Shown in pieces: positions 18,049 through 31,623 of a DNA stretch of 64,000 bases. Numbering within the stretch: position 1 is the stretch's first letter; each line of letters starts with the position of its first letter. A program made the translations under genes and the position numbers. The notes beneath the pieces were generated by a model, which saw only the letters and a list, made by a program, of their open reading frames with translations, searched no databases and was not told the origin of the DNA. Origin of the DNA: Rubrivivax gelatinosus IL144. Lineage in GTDB: Bacteria > Pseudomonadota > Gammaproteobacteria > Burkholderiales > Burkholderiaceae_C. The stretch is from assembly GCF_000284255.1 (NCBI RefSeq), contig NC_017075.1:1612001-1676000 (forward strand), in the 5' to 3' direction.

Positions 18049-19218
18049 ATGAGAACGAGAACCTGGGTGTCGGCGGCCGTCGTGCTGGCACTCGTCGGCG
18101 GCGGGGCCGCCGTCTGGATGAAGACCGCCGGCGGCAAGTCCGCCGAGAAGCCGGCCGGCCCGCCGCCGCTGGAGTTCGTCGCCCGCGAGGTGACGCTGCC
18201 GCAGCGCACCGCCATGCCCGAGCGCATCGAGTTCTCGGGGCCGCTGGTCGCGCCGCAGACGGCCATCGTGCGCGCCAAGGCCGCCGGCACGCTGCTCGTG
18301 CTGGACGTCGCCGAAGGCAGCCGCGTCAAGGCCGGCCAGGTGCTGGGCCGCATGGATTTGTCCGAACTGGCCAGCCGCGTCGCCGAACGCGACGCCCAGC
18401 TCGCCGCGGCCAAGGCCACGCTGGTGCAGGCCCAGCGCACGCACGAGTCCAACGAACGCCTGGCGCAGCAGAAGTTCATCTCGCCGATCGCGCTGGAGAA
18501 CTCGCGTGCCGCGCTGGACACCGCGCGCGGCGCCTACGACGCCGCCGCCGCGGCGCGCGATACGGTGCGCACGACGATGCGCGAAGCCGCGCTGGTGGCG
18601 CCGATCTCGGGCATCGTCGCCAAGCGCCACGCGGTGCCGGGCGAGAAGCTGGCGGCCGAGCAGCAGCTGCTGACCATCGTCGACATCCGCGAGCTGGAGC
18701 TCGCCGGCAGCGTCGGCACGCACGAGGTCGGCAAGCTGAAGCCGGGCATGACGGCCGAAGTGCGCGTCGAAGGCCTCACCGAACCGTTCTCCGGCCGCAT
18801 CGCGCGCATCTCGCCGGCGGCCGAGGCCGGCACGCGCTCGATCGGCGTGACGATCGCGCTGGACAACCCCGGCGAGCGCCTGCGCGCCGGCCAGTACGCC
18901 GTCGCCGGCGTGACGCTGAAGGACAGCGCCGAACGCCTGACGCTGCCGGTCGAGGCGGTCGCACGCGTCGGCGGCGAGGACCACGTCTGGGTCATCGAGA
19001 ACGGCGTGCTTGCGCGCCGCGCGGTCAAGCTCGGCCGCCGCGACGCGGCCAGTGGCCGCGTCGAACTGCTGTCGGGCGTGCCCGACAAGGCGACGGTGCT
19101 GGCGATGCGCTTCGACAACCTGCGCGAAGGTGCCAAGGCGCGTGTCGCCAGCGGCGGCGCGGGCGGTGCCGGTTCGGTGGCCTCGGCCGCCGCGTCGGCG
19201 CCGGCGCGCGTGGAGTGA
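18049..19218 (+). CDS. RND efflux periplasmic adaptor (HlyD/MFP family)
   Basis: A 389-residue membrane-fusion protein. A single N-terminal anchor (about residues 6-22) is followed by half of a biotinyl-lipoyl domain (VRAKAAGTLLVLDVAEGSRVKAGQVLG), a helical hairpin (about 110-165), the second lipoyl half (APISGIVAKRHAVPGEKL) and the beta-barrel and membrane-proximal domains. It links the inner-membrane pump to an outer-membrane channel. The ATG at 18049 follows an AGGAGG at about 18037 and is preferred over a dead-end ATG at 18044. The pump gene starts three bases after its stop. The last 25 residues are Ala/Gly-rich and probably disordered. Confidence 0.9.
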   Translation: MRTRTWVSAAVVLALVGGGAAVWMKTAGGKSAEKPAGPPPLEFVAREVTLPQRTAMPERIEFSGPLVAPQTAIVRAKAAGTLLVLDVAEGSRVKAGQVLGRMDLSELASRVAERDAQLAAAKATLVQAQRTHESNERLAQQKFISPIALENSRAALDTARGAYDAAAAARDTVRTTMREAALVAPISGIVAKRHAVPGEKLAAEQQLLTIVDIRELELAGSVGTHEVGKLKPGMTAEVRVEGLTEPFSGRIARISPAAEAGTRSIGVTIALDNPGERLRAGQYAVAGVTLKDSAERLTLPVEAVARVGGEDHVWVIENGVLARRAVKLGRRDAASGRVELLSGVPDKATVLAMRFDNLREGAKARVASGGAGGAGSVASAAASAPARVE

Positions 19219-19221
19219 GCC

Positions 19222-22200
19222 ATGTGGATCACCCGCGTCGCGATCCGCAACCCCGTCTTCGCGACCATGGTCATGGTCGCGCTGTGCGTGCTGGGCGTCT
19301 TCTCCTACGTGCGGCTGGGCGTCGAGCAGATGCCCGACATCGCGCTGCCCGGCGCCTACGTCGAGGTGTCGTACCCGGGCGCCTCGCCCGAGGCCGTCGA
19401 GCGTGAGATCACCAAGCCGCTGGAGGAGTCGGTCAACGGCATCGCCGGCGTCAAGCGCCTGACCTCGCGCAGCTTCGAGGGCCGCAGCCAGACCAGCATC
19501 GAGTTCACGCTGGACACCGACATGGGCCGCGCGATGCAGGACGTGCGCGACCGCGTTGCCGCCGCCCAGGCGCGTTTCCCCGACGACGCCAAGCCGCCGC
19601 TGATCAACCGCTTCGACAACGAGAACTCGCAGCCGGTCGTCGCCCTGGCGCTGCTGTCGGACACACGCAGCCAGCGCGAGCTGTCGATCATCGCCGACCA
19701 GGTGGTGAGCCGGCGGCTGCAGCGCGTGGGCGGCGTCGCCCGCGTCGACGTCAGCGGCCTGGCCCTGCGCGAGGTGCGCATCGACCTCGACCCCGAGCGC
19801 CTGCGCGCCTACGCGGTGACGCCGGCCGAAGTGGCCACGGCGCTGAAGGAAGCCAACGCCGACGAGCCGGTCGGCCTGCTCAGCAACGACCGCGCCGATG
19901 CCATCCTGCGTGTCGAAGGCCGGGTGCGCGACCCGCACCAGTTCGAGCAGGTCATCGTCGCCCACCGCAACGGCCTGCCGCTGCGCCTGGGCGACCTGGG
20001 CCGGCTGGTCGAGCGCGAGCGCGAAGCCGACTCGTTCGCGCGGCTCAACGGCCGCACGGCGATCAACTTCAACGTCTTCAAGCAGCAGGACGCGAACATC
20101 GTCGCCACCGGCGAGAAGGTGAAGGAGGCGATGGACGAACTCGGCCGCACGCTGCCGCCGGACACCAAGCTGGAGCTCGTCTACGCCGCCAGCGACTGGG
20201 TCAAGGGCTCGCTGGTCGGCCTGCGCCACACGTTGATCGAAGGCGCGCTGCTGACGGTGGCCATCGTCTTCCTGTTTCTGCACTCGTGGCGCAGCACGGT
20301 GATCACCGGGCTGACGCTGCCGATCGCGGTGATCTCCAGCTTCGTCGCCGTGCATGCCTTCGGCTTCACGCTGAACTTCATGACGATGATGGCGCTGTCG
20401 CTGTGCATCGGCCTCTTGATCGACGACGCCATCGTCGTGCGCGAGAACATCGTGCGCCACGTGCACATGGGCAAGGACCACCACACCGCCGCCGACGAAG
20501 GCACGCGCGAGATCGGCCTGGCGGTGATGGCGACGACCTTCGCGCTGTGCGCGGTGTTCGTGCCGGTGGCCTTCATGGGCGGGATCATCGGCAAGTTCTT
20601 CTACCCCTTCGGCATCACCGTCGTCGTCGCGGTGCTGGTGAGCCTGTTCGTCAGCTTCACGCTCGACCCGATGCTGTCCAGCGTCTGGCGCGACCCGCCG
20701 TCGGCGCGCCTGGCGCGGCTGCCGGTGATCGGCGCGATGCTGCGCGGCGTCGACCGCGGCATGGACCTGCTGCACACGGTCTACGAACGCCTGATCCACT
20801 GGGCCTTCGGCCCGAAGCGCTGGCGGCTGGTCGGCGTGCCGGCCTTCGCCCGGCCCTTCGGCGCCGACGGCCGGCGCGACCGCAGCCAGCGCCGCCGCTG
20901 GCGCTGGGTGACGCTGACGCCGCGCGGCGTCGTGATGGCCGCCGGCGGCGCGAGTTTCGTCGGCGCGCTGATGCTGGCGCCGCTGGTCGGCTCGGAGTTC
21001 GTGCCGCAGACCGACCAGGGCTTCACGCAGCTGTCGATCCGCATGCCGGTGGGCTCCAGCCTGGAGCGCAGCGACGCCAAGGTGCGCCAGGTCGAGGAGA
21101 TCGTCGCCTCGTTCCCCGAGGTCAAGAACGTCGCCACCACGGTCGGCGGCCAGGGCGCGGGGCTGTCGACCGGCCGCAACCAGGCGGTGCTGAACATCAG
21201 CCTGCTCGACCGGCGCGAACGCTCGCGCACGCAGAAGCAGGTCGAGGACGCGATCCGCGAGCGCATCGCGGGGATCCCGGGCATCGAGACCTCGGTCGGC
21301 TTCGACCGGCCGATCTACGTCGCGATCCTGGGCAGCGACCCCGAGGGCCTGGCGCGCGTGGCCAGCGAGTTCGCCGAGAAGGTGAAGAAGATCCCGGGCA
21401 TCGCCGACGTCGAGCTCTCGGTCAAGCCCGGCGTGCCGGCCTACGCGGTGCGGCTGCTGCCGGCGGCGGTGCGCGAACTCGGCCTGACGGCGCCGCAGCT
21501 GGCGTCCAGCCTGCGCGCCTACGTCAACGGCGAGGCCGCGACCTACTGGACGACGCCCGACGGCGAGCAGGTCGAGGTGCTGCTGCGACTGCCGCAGGCC
21601 TCGCGCGAGCAGCTCGAGCAGATGCGCAAGCTGCCGGTGGCCTTCGCCAAGGACGGCACGCCGATCCCGCTGGACGCGGTAGCCTCGATCGAGTCGGTGG
21701 TCAACCCCGAGGTCATCCGGCGCCAGAACCTGCTGCGCCGCGAGGCGATCTTCGCCGGCGTGCAGGGCCGCCCGGCCGGCGACGTCGGCGCCGACGTGCA
21801 GAAGCTGATCGCCGAGACCTCGCTGCCGCCGGGCTTCACCTTCGACGTCGGCGGCCAGACCAAGGACCAGAACGAGGCCTTCACGGCGATGCTCGGCGCG
21901 ATGGCGCTGGCGGTGATCTTCATCTACATCGTGCTGGCCAGCCAGTTCGGCAGCTTCGTGCAGCCGGTGGCGATCATGGCCTCGCTGCCGCTGTCGCTGA
22001 TCGGCGTGATGATCGCCCTGCTGGTCTCGGGCTCGACGCTCAACGTCTTCTCGATGATCGGCCTGGTGATGCTGATGGGCCTGGTGACGAAGAACGCGAT
22101 CCTGCTCGTCGACTTCGCCAACCACGCGCGCCGCGACGGCGCCAGCGTGCACGAGGCGCTGCTGCAGGCGGGGCTGACGCGCATGCGGCCGATCGTCATG

Positions 22201-22443
22201 ACGACCGCGGCGATGGTCTTCGGCATGCTGCCGCTGGCGCTGGCGCTCAACGACGGCGGCGAGATCCAGGCGCCGATGGGCCGCGCGATCATCGGCGGCG
22301 TCATCACCTCGACGCTGCTGACGCTGGTCGTCGTGCCGGTGCTCTACAGCTACCTGGTGCGCGAGCGCAGGCCGAAACCGTCCCCGGCGGTCGAACCGGG
22401 CGGCGGCGTGCTGCCGGCCGGCGCCAGTGCCGACCGCGACTGA
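19222..22443 (+). CDS. RND (HAE1/AcrB family) efflux pump inner-membrane subunit
   Basis: A 1073-residue proton-driven pump. The N-terminus NPVFATMVMVALCVLGVFSY is TM1. The proton-relay aspartates are Asp401-Asp402 in LLIDDAIVVREN (TM4), matching AcrB Asp407/408. The second half repeats the fold, ending in VVVPVLYSYLVRERRP. Between TM6 and the second periplasmic domain there is an Arg-rich segment at about residues 547-563 (GADGRRDRSQRRRWRW) that I do not expect in most homologues. No TolC-like channel gene is adjacent, so the pump must use one encoded elsewhere. The substrate could be drugs or other hydrophobics. An intrinsic terminator follows. Confidence 0.92.
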   Translation: MWITRVAIRNPVFATMVMVALCVLGVFSYVRLGVEQMPDIALPGAYVEVSYPGASPEAVEREITKPLEESVNGIAGVKRLTSRSFEGRSQTSIEFTLDTDMGRAMQDVRDRVAAAQARFPDDAKPPLINRFDNENSQPVVALALLSDTRSQRELSIIADQVVSRRLQRVGGVARVDVSGLALREVRIDLDPERLRAYAVTPAEVATALKEANADEPVGLLSNDRADAILRVEGRVRDPHQFEQVIVAHRNGLPLRLGDLGRLVEREREADSFARLNGRTAINFNVFKQQDANIVATGEKVKEAMDELGRTLPPDTKLELVYAASDWVKGSLVGLRHTLIEGALLTVAIVFLFLHSWRSTVITGLTLPIAVISSFVAVHAFGFTLNFMTMMALSLCIGLLIDDAIVVRENIVRHVHMGKDHHTAADEGTREIGLAVMATTFALCAVFVPVAFMGGIIGKFFYPFGITVVVAVLVSLFVSFTLDPMLSSVWRDPPSARLARLPVIGAMLRGVDRGMDLLHTVYERLIHWAFGPKRWRLVGVPAFARPFGADGRRDRSQRRRWRWVTLTPRGVVMAAGGASFVGALMLAPLVGSEFVPQTDQGFTQLSIRMPVGSSLERSDAKVRQVEEIVASFPEVKNVATTVGGQGAGLSTGRNQAVLNISLLDRRERSRTQKQVEDAIRERIAGIPGIETSVGFDRPIYVAILGSDPEGLARVASEFAEKVKKIPGIADVELSVKPGVPAYAVRLLPAAVRELGLTAPQLASSLRAYVNGEAATYWTTPDGEQVEVLLRLPQASREQLEQMRKLPVAFAKDGTPIPLDAVASIESVVNPEVIRRQNLLRREAIFAGVQGRPAGDVGADVQKLIAETSLPPGFTFDVGGQTKDQNEAFTAMLGAMALAVIFIYIVLASQFGSFVQPVAIMASLPLSLIGVMIALLVSGSTLNVFSMIGLVMLMGLVTKNAILLVDFANHARRDGASVHEALLQAGLTRMRPIVMTTAAMVFGMLPLALALNDGGEIQAPMGRAIIGGVITSTLLTLVVVPVLYSYLVRERRPKPSPAVEPGGGVLPAGASADRD

Positions 22444-22460
22444 CGCTGGAACGTTGAACG

Positions 22461-22490
22461 AGAAGGCCGCCCGAGGGCGGCCTTCTTCTT
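22461..22490. terminator. Bidirectional intrinsic terminator between RND pump and sugar ABC operon
   Basis: Twelve-base perfect arms at 22461-22472 (AGAAGGCCGCCC) and 22475-22486 (GGGCGGCCTTCT) with a two-base apex, followed by a CTT-rich run on the plus strand and preceded by pyrimidine-complementary bases on the other. It lies in the 64-base gap between two convergent genes and can serve both. Confidence 0.85.
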
Positions 22491-22507
22491 GGAGGCGCGT
22501 CGCGCGT

Positions 22508-23572
<1,065 letters not shown>

Positions 23573-23575
23573 GGT

Positions 23576-24430
23576 TCAGCCTTTCACCGCGCCGGCCGTC
23601 AGGCCGCGCACGAAGTACTTGCCCGCGACGACGTAGACGAAGAGGGTGGGGAGGGCCGCGATCAGTGCCGCGGCCATGTCGACGTTGTATTCCTTCACGC
23701 TGCTGGAGGTGTTGGCGAGGTTGTTGAGACCGACGGTGACCGGCTTGCTGTCGGCACCGGAGAAGACGACGCCGTAGAGGAAGTCGTTCCAGATGTTGGT
23801 GAACTGCCAGATCAGCGTCACGACGAGGATCGGCGTGGACAGCGGCAGCACGATGCGGGTGAAGATCTTCCAGAAGCCGGCGCCGTCGAGCATCGCGGCC
23901 TTGATCAGCTCATCGGGCAGGCCGACGTAGTAGTTGCGGAAGAACAGCGTCGTGCTCGGGATGCCGGCGACGACGTGCACCAGGATCAGGCCCCAGATCG
24001 AGCTGGCGATGCCCAGCCAGCCGAGCACCTGGCTCATCGGCAGCAGTACCACCTGCATCGGCATGAACACGCCGAAGAGCATCAGCGCGAACATCGTCTC
24101 GCTGCCGCGGAAGCGCCACTTCGACAGCACGTAGCCGTTGACCGAGCCGATCGCCGTCGACACCAGCACCGCCGGCACGACCATCAGCACCGAGTTCATG
24201 AAGAAGGGCTTCAGGCCGCCGCAGTCGGTGCCGGTGCAGGCGCTGCTCCAGGCGCGCGCCCAGGCTTCCAGGCTCGGGCTGGTGGGCAGCGACAGCAGGC
24301 TGCCGGCACGCACCTGGTCCATGTCCTTCAGCGAGGTCGTGAGCATCACGTACAGCGGCGTCAGGAACCAGGCCGCGAACAGCAGCAGGAGCGCCCACAG
24401 CAGGGCGCGTTGCATGGCGTGGCGGCTCAT
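23576..24430 (-). CDS. gtsC: Sugar ABC importer permease, GtsC/MalG type
   Basis: A 284-residue permease with six predicted helices. The EAA loop is IKAAMLDGAGFWKIFTRIVLPL, with conserved Gly, which docks onto the ATPase. The N-terminus WALLLLFAAWFLTPLYVMLTTSLK is typical of MalG-type subunits. An insert in the first periplasmic loop (WSSACTGTDCGGLKPFFMNS) contains two cysteines and is also seen in Gts-type glucose permeases. The start at 24430 overlaps the stop of the upstream permease gene by four bases (ATGA). Confidence 0.85.
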   Translation of the reverse strand: MSRHAMQRALLWALLLLFAAWFLTPLYVMLTTSLKDMDQVRAGSLLSLPTSPSLEAWARAWSSACTGTDCGGLKPFFMNSVLMVVPAVLVSTAIGSVNGYVLSKWRFRGSETMFALMLFGVFMPMQVVLLPMSQVLGWLGIASSIWGLILVHVVAGIPSTTLFFRNYYVGLPDELIKAAMLDGAGFWKIFTRIVLPLSTPILVVTLIWQFTNIWNDFLYGVVFSGADSKPVTVGLNNLANTSSSVKEYNVDMAAALIAALPTLFVYVVAGKYFVRGLTAGAVKG

Positions 24431-25305
24431 CGCTTGGCCCTCAGTTCGCTGTAGAGATAGGGCACGACGATCGCGGCCACGGTGGCCAGCATCACCGTCG
24501 CGCTGGCTGCGCCCAGGCCGATCTGGCCGCGCGAGAAGGCCATCGCGTACATGAAGGTGGCGGGCAGGTCGGTGGCGAAGCCGGGGCCGCCGGCGGTCAG
24601 CGCCATCACCAGGTCGAAGCTCTTGATCGCCAGGTGGCTGACGACCATCAGCGTGCTGAAGAACACCGGCCTGAGCGTCGGGATCACGATGCGCCAGTAG
24701 ATCAGCGGCAGGCTGGCGCCGTCGACCTGGGCGGCCTTGATGATCGAGTCGTCGATGCCGCGCAGCCCGGCCAGGAACAGCGCCATCACGAAGCCCGCGC
24801 TCTGCCAGACGCCGGCGATCGCGACGCAGTAGATGGCCATCTCGGGGTCGACCAGCCAGCCGAAGCTGAAGTTCTCGAAGCCCCACTGCTGGACGAGGTG
24901 CTCCAGCCCCAGGCCGGGGTTCAGGATCCACTTCCAGGCCGTGCCGGTGACGATGAACGAGATCGCCATCGGGTACAGGTAGATCGTGCGCAGCAGGCCT
25001 TCGGCGCGGATCTTCTGGTCCAGCAGGATGGCCAGCAGCAGCCCCAGGGCCATCGAGCCGCCGATGAACAGCGTGCCGAAGATGCCCATGTTGACGAGCG
25101 CGACGTGGAAGCGCTCGTTGTCGAACAGGCGAACGTACTGCTCGAGCCCGACGAACTCGTAGTTGGGCAGCAGGCGCGAAGCCGACAGCGACAGGTAGCC
25201 GTTCCAGGCGATCAGCCCGTAGATGAACAGGAACGACAGGACGAAGGACGGGGCGACGACCAGCTTGGGTAGCCAGCGTGCGCCCGCGGGCGATGAAGAC
25301 ACCAT
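24427..25305 (-). CDS. gtsB: Sugar ABC importer permease, GtsB/MalF type
   Basis: A 292-residue permease with six helices and the EAA loop IKAAQVDGASLPLIYWRIVIPTL. It pairs with the GtsC-type subunit. Its first helix is VVAPSFVLSFLFIYGLIAWNGYLS, as in MalF-type CUT1 permeases lacking the long periplasmic domain. I chose the ATG at 25305; a TTG at 25320 would add five residues. It lies 67 bases after the binding-protein gene, and that gap holds a strong hairpin that could set the stoichiometry between binding protein and permeases. Confidence 0.85.
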   Translation of the reverse strand: MVSSSPAGARWLPKLVVAPSFVLSFLFIYGLIAWNGYLSLSASRLLPNYEFVGLEQYVRLFDNERFHVALVNMGIFGTLFIGGSMALGLLLAILLDQKIRAEGLLRTIYLYPMAISFIVTGTAWKWILNPGLGLEHLVQQWGFENFSFGWLVDPEMAIYCVAIAGVWQSAGFVMALFLAGLRGIDDSIIKAAQVDGASLPLIYWRIVIPTLRPVFFSTLMVVSHLAIKSFDLVMALTAGGPGFATDLPATFMYAMAFSRGQIGLGAASATVMLATVAAIVVPYLYSELRAKR

Positions 25306-25320
25306 GGAATAGGACGGCAA

Positions 25321-25356
25321 ACGCGCCGCGTCCCGCTGGCGGGGAACGCGGCGCGT
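25321..25356 (-). promoter_or_regulatory. Strong hairpin between the binding-protein and permease genes of the sugar ABC operon
   Basis: Eleven-base arms ACGCGCCGCGT (25321-25331) and ACGCGGCGCGT (25346-25356) enclose a second inner stem (CCCGC at 25332-25336 with GCGGG at 25339-25343). Read on the minus strand it follows the binding-protein stop and is trailed by only three T residues. Such hairpins often act as mRNA stabilisers or partial terminators that keep binding-protein levels above permease levels. The structure is seen; the role is inferred. Confidence 0.6.
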
Positions 25357-25372
25357 CGTTTCTACGGCTTGG

Positions 25373-26623
25373 TTACTGGGCCTTGGCGGCGGCCGCGATG
25401 CGCGTCATCGCGTCCTTGGCGCTCATCTTGTCGCTGTTCCAGTACTGGCTGACGACGTCCTTGATCGCGCCTTCGATGGCCGGGGCGACGGCCATGCCGT
25501 GGGCGATCGACGGCACCAGGCCGCCGTTCTTCGAGGTCGCGACGAAGTCCTTGGCCGACTGCTTGGCGCAGTCGTCGAACTTGTCCATGTTCATGCCCAG
25601 GCGCACCGGGATCGAGCCCTTGTTGAGGTTGAACACCTCCTGGAAGTCCGGCGACATGATGGCCGCGGCCAGCGCCTTCTGCGCCTTGGTGTTCTCGGCG
25701 TTCTTCAGCTTGAACATCGCGAACGAGTCGATGTTGAAGGTGAAGGCCTGGGCGGTGCCCGGGGCCGGGGCGCAGACGAAGTCCTTGCCCGGCACCTTGC
25801 CGGCGGCGACGAACTCGCCCTTGGCCCAGTCGCCCATCAGCTGCATGCCGGCCTCGCCCTTGATGACCATCGCGGTCGCCAGGTTCCAGTCGCGGCCGGG
25901 GGCGTTCTTGTCGGTGTAGCCCTTGACGCGCTTGAAGGTCGTCAGCACCTTCTCCATCGTCGGGCTGTTCAGCGTCGCCGGGTCGAGCTGGACCAGGGCC
26001 TTGCGATAGAACTCGGTGCCGCCGACCCCCAGCGCCACGCTCTCGAAGGTGGTGAAGTCCTGCCAGTTCTGGCCGCCATGCGCGACGGGGATGATGCCGG
26101 CCTTCTTCAGCGCCTCGGCGGCGACGAAGAACTCGTCCCAGGTCGTCGGCACCTTGGCGCCGGCCTTCTTGAACGCCGCCGGGTTGGCCCACAGCCAGTT
26201 CACGCGGTGCACGTTCACCGGCGCGGCGATGTAGTTGCCCTTGTACTTCATGACGTCGGCCACGGCCTTGGGCAGCACGGCGTCCCAGTTCTCGGCCTTG
26301 GCCACGTCGTCGATGTTGGCGAGCACGCCTTCGGCCGCCCATTCCTGCAGCGCCGGGCCCTTGATCTGCGCCGCGGCCGGGGCGTTGCCTGACACGACCC
26401 GCGACTTCAGGACCGTCATCGCCGAGTCGCCGCCACCACCGGCCACCGCGAAGTCCTTCCAGGTGTGGCCCTTGGCCTGCATCGTGGCCTTCAGCGCCGC
26501 CGCCGCCTTGGCCTCGCCGCCGCTGGTCCACCAGTGCAGGACCTCGACTTCGCCGGCCTGCGCCAAGCCGCAGGCGGCCAATGCGGCGGCCGCCGCCAGA
26601 GTGCGGATGGGGATGTTCTTCAT
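25373..26623 (-). CDS. gtsA: Sugar ABC importer binding protein, GtsA (glucose/mannose) type
   Basis: A 416-residue periplasmic binding protein. Residues 1-23 are a signal peptide; an LAAC stretch at 15-18 leaves a lipoprotein possible. The mature start VEVLHWWTSGGE, the block VAGGGGDSAMTVLKSR, then IKGPALQEWA and PVNVHRVNWLW closely follow, from memory, the Pseudomonas glucose-binding protein GtsA, including HGGQNWQDFTTFE and the terminal NKGSIPVR region. I therefore propose glucose or a similar hexose as ligand. It is the first gene of the operon gtsA-gtsB-gtsC-ugpC. The 249-base region upstream (26624-26872) should hold the promoter. Confidence 0.85.
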   Translation of the reverse strand: MKNIPIRTLAAAAALAACGLAQAGEVEVLHWWTSGGEAKAAAALKATMQAKGHTWKDFAVAGGGGDSAMTVLKSRVVSGNAPAAAQIKGPALQEWAAEGVLANIDDVAKAENWDAVLPKAVADVMKYKGNYIAAPVNVHRVNWLWANPAAFKKAGAKVPTTWDEFFVAAEALKKAGIIPVAHGGQNWQDFTTFESVALGVGGTEFYRKALVQLDPATLNSPTMEKVLTTFKRVKGYTDKNAPGRDWNLATAMVIKGEAGMQLMGDWAKGEFVAAGKVPGKDFVCAPAPGTAQAFTFNIDSFAMFKLKNAENTKAQKALAAAIMSPDFQEVFNLNKGSIPVRLGMNMDKFDDCAKQSAKDFVATSKNGGLVPSIAHGMAVAPAIEGAIKDVVSQYWNSDKMSAKDAMTRIAAAAKAQ

Positions 26624-26872
26624 GTCGGTCTACCTCGTTGCGCCGCTCGTGGCGGCTGTCGTTCGTGGTGGGTTGCGCGCGGTGCCGCCATCGTCATCGT
26701 GGTTACGTCGCCGGCACGCGCTCCGGCGAGGATGCGCCCATGCGGCGGCCAGATCAAGGGTCGTAACCCGGTGGAATCCGATGAAAGCGCGCATTGAGGG
26801 CCGGGCGCAACGCCGCTCCCCCCATACGCTTGACTCGGTCTGCGGGCCCGGGCTTGGCCGCCTGCGGCGGCC
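26624..26872. other. Intergenic gap between gtsA and sdaA
   Basis: A 249-base stretch between the gtsA start (minus strand) and the sdaA stop (minus strand). I see no convincing coding frame, tRNA or terminator. It should contain the gts promoter, but no clear -35/-10 pair or palindromic operator stands out. Confidence 0.4.
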
Positions 26873-28267
26873 TCAGCATTCGACGATGTTGACTGCCAGG
26901 CCGCCGCGCGCCGTTTCCTTGTACTTGGTCAGCATGTCGGCGCCGGTCTCGCGCATGGTCTTGATGACCTGGTCCAGGCTGACCTTGTGCGTGCCGTCGC
27001 CGCGCAGCGCGATGCGTGCGGCGTTGATCGCCTTCACCGCGCCCATCGCGTTGCGTTCGATGCAGGGGATCTGCACCAGGCCGCCGACCGGGTCGCAGGT
27101 CAGGCCCAGGTGGTGCTCCATGCCGATCTCGGCGGCGTTCTCGGCCTGCGCCGGGCTGCCGCCGAGCACCGCGCACAAGGCCCCGGCGGCCATCGAGCAG
27201 GCGACGCCGACCTCGCCCTGGCAGCCGACCTCGGCGCCCGAGATGCTGGCGTTCTCCTTGTAGAGCAGGCCGATGGCGCCGGCGGTGAGCAGGAAGTCGA
27301 CGACGCCGCGTTCGCTGGCGCCGGGCACGAAGCGCATGTAGTAGTGCAGCACCGCGGGCACGATGCCGGCGGCGCCGTTGGTCGGCGCGGTGACGACACG
27401 GCCGCCGGCAGCGTTCTCCTCGTTGGTGGCGAGCGCGAAGAGGTTCACCCAGTCGAGCACCGCCAGCGGGTCGACCGGCGCGCCCTCGGGCTGGTGCGCC
27501 TGCAGCGCCTCGGCCAGGTCGGGCGCACGCCGCTGCACCTTGAAGCCGCCGGGCAGCGTGCCGCGCGTGCGCATGCCGCGCGCCACGCACTGCTGCATCA
27601 CCTGCCAGATCGCCAGCAGGCCGGCGTCGATCTCGGCGTCGGTGCGCCAGTGGCGCTCGTTGCGGCGCATCACGCCAGCGATGCCGCAGCCCAGTTCGGC
27701 GGTCAGCGCCAGCAGTTCGGCGCCGGTGTGGAACGGGTGCGGCAGCACGGTCGTGTCGGGCGCGATCACCGGGTGCCGGCTGCCGTCGGCCGCGACTTCG
27801 TCGCTGACGACGAAGCCGCCGCCCACCGAGTAGTAGCGGCGTTCGGCCAGCAGCGCGCCGGCGGCGTCCCAGGCGGCGAAGGCCATGCCGTTGGCGTGGA
27901 AGGGCAGGGTCTCGCGGCGGTGGAACTTCAGGTCGCGCTTCTCGACGAAGTCCACCGCCTGGCGGCCCAGCAGTTCGAGGCGGGCGCCGGTGCGGATCGC
28001 CGCCAGCAGCGCCGGCACCTCGTCGATCGGCACCGTGTCGGGCTCGTGGCCGGCCAGGCCCAGCAGCACCGCGGTGTCGCTGCCGTGGCCCTTGCCGGTG
28101 GCGCCCAGCGAGCCGTAGAGCTGCGCGGCGACCCGCGCCGTGCGTTCGAGCAGGCCGTCGTGCGCCAGCCGCGAGACGAACAGCCGCGCGGCGCGCATCG
28201 GCCCCACGGTGTGGCTGCTGCTCGGCCCGATGCCGATCTTGAAGAGGTCGAAGACGGAAACGGCCAT
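26873..28267 (-). CDS. sdaA: L-serine ammonia-lyase (iron-sulfur, single chain)
   Basis: A 464-residue [4Fe-4S] serine deaminase converting L-serine to pyruvate and ammonia. The beta-like N-terminal domain begins [21 protein letters not shown]. The catalytic alpha domain has [16 protein letters not shown] and the cysteine-containing blocks [16 protein letters not shown] and [18 protein letters not shown] that hold the cluster. The start at 28267 is fixed by GGAGG six bases upstream, rather than the ATG at 28279. It sits 45 bases after gcvP in the same direction, so it is probably transcribed with the glycine-cleavage genes. Confidence 0.95.
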   Translation of the reverse strand: MAVSVFDLFKIGIGPSSSHTVGPMRAARLFVSRLAHDGLLERTARVAAQLYGSLGATGKGHGSDTAVLLGLAGHEPDTVPIDEVPALLAAIRTGARLELLGRQAVDFVEKRDLKFHRRETLPFHANGMAFAAWDAAGALLAERRYYSVGGGFVVSDEVAADGSRHPVIAPDTTVLPHPFHTGAELLALTAELGCGIAGVMRRNERHWRTDAEIDAGLLAIWQVMQQCVARGMRTRGTLPGGFKVQRRAPDLAEALQAHQPEGAPVDPLAVLDWVNLFALATNEENAAGGRVVTAPTNGAAGIVPAVLHYYMRFVPGASERGVVDFLLTAGAIGLLYKENASISGAEVGCQGEVGVACSMAAGALCAVLGGSPAQAENAAEIGMEHHLGLTCDPVGGLVQIPCIERNAMGAVKAINAARIALRGDGTHKVSLDQVIKTMRETGADMLTKYKETARGGLAVNIVEC

Positions 28268-28312
28268 CGTGACCTCCAACGATGGCGGGCGCGGCGGAGC
28301 GCGCCCGCGGGT

Positions 28313-31201
<2,889 letters not shown>

Positions 31202-31230
31202 GGGCGGGGGACTGCTAGAGGGGTTTGGGG

Positions 31231-31605
31231 TCAGAGCGTCTTCAGCAACGCGTCGTAGGCGGGCGGGTCCATCAGCTGGTCGAACTCGCCCATGTCGCTG
31301 ACGTGGACCTTGAAGAACCAGCCGCTGCCCATCGGGTCGCTGTTGGCTAGCGCCGGCTCGTCGCGCAGCGCTTCGTTGACCTCGACGATCTCGCCGCTGA
31401 CCGGCATGTAGATGTCGGCGGCGGCCTTCACCGATTCGACGACGCCGGCCACTTCGCCCTTCTTGAACGTGCGGCCCACCTCGGGCAGCTCGACGAACAC
31501 GACGTCACCCAGCGCGTCCTGCGCGTGCGGCGTGATGCCGACGACCGCGGCCTCGTGGTCTTCGATGTTGATCCATTCGTGGTCGGGGGTGAACATGGTG
31601 GTCAT
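31231..31605 (-). CDS. gcvH: Glycine cleavage system H protein
   Basis: A 124-residue lipoyl carrier protein. HEWI near residue 9 and the lipoylation motif [11 protein letters not shown], with Lys at about residue 63, are intact. The protein shuttles the aminomethyl intermediate between GcvP, GcvT and lipoamide dehydrogenase. An AGGAG sits just upstream of the ATG at 31605. It lies 18 bases after gcvT and 29 before gcvP. Confidence 0.97.
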   Translation of the reverse strand: MTTMFTPDHEWINIEDHEAAVVGITPHAQDALGDVVFVELPEVGRTFKKGEVAGVVESVKAAADIYMPVSGEIVEVNEALRDEPALANSDPMGSGWFFKVHVSDMGEFDQLMDPPAYDALLKTL

Positions 31606-31623
31606 CGGCTTCTCCTGAAGATT

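Noticed and set aside
17827..22152. A 1441-codon open frame on the minus strand opposite the GGDEF/EAL and RND genes
   Set aside because: It is Arg/His/Gln-rich shadow sequence of GC-rich genes with no domain. The plus strand carries clear protein families over the same bases.
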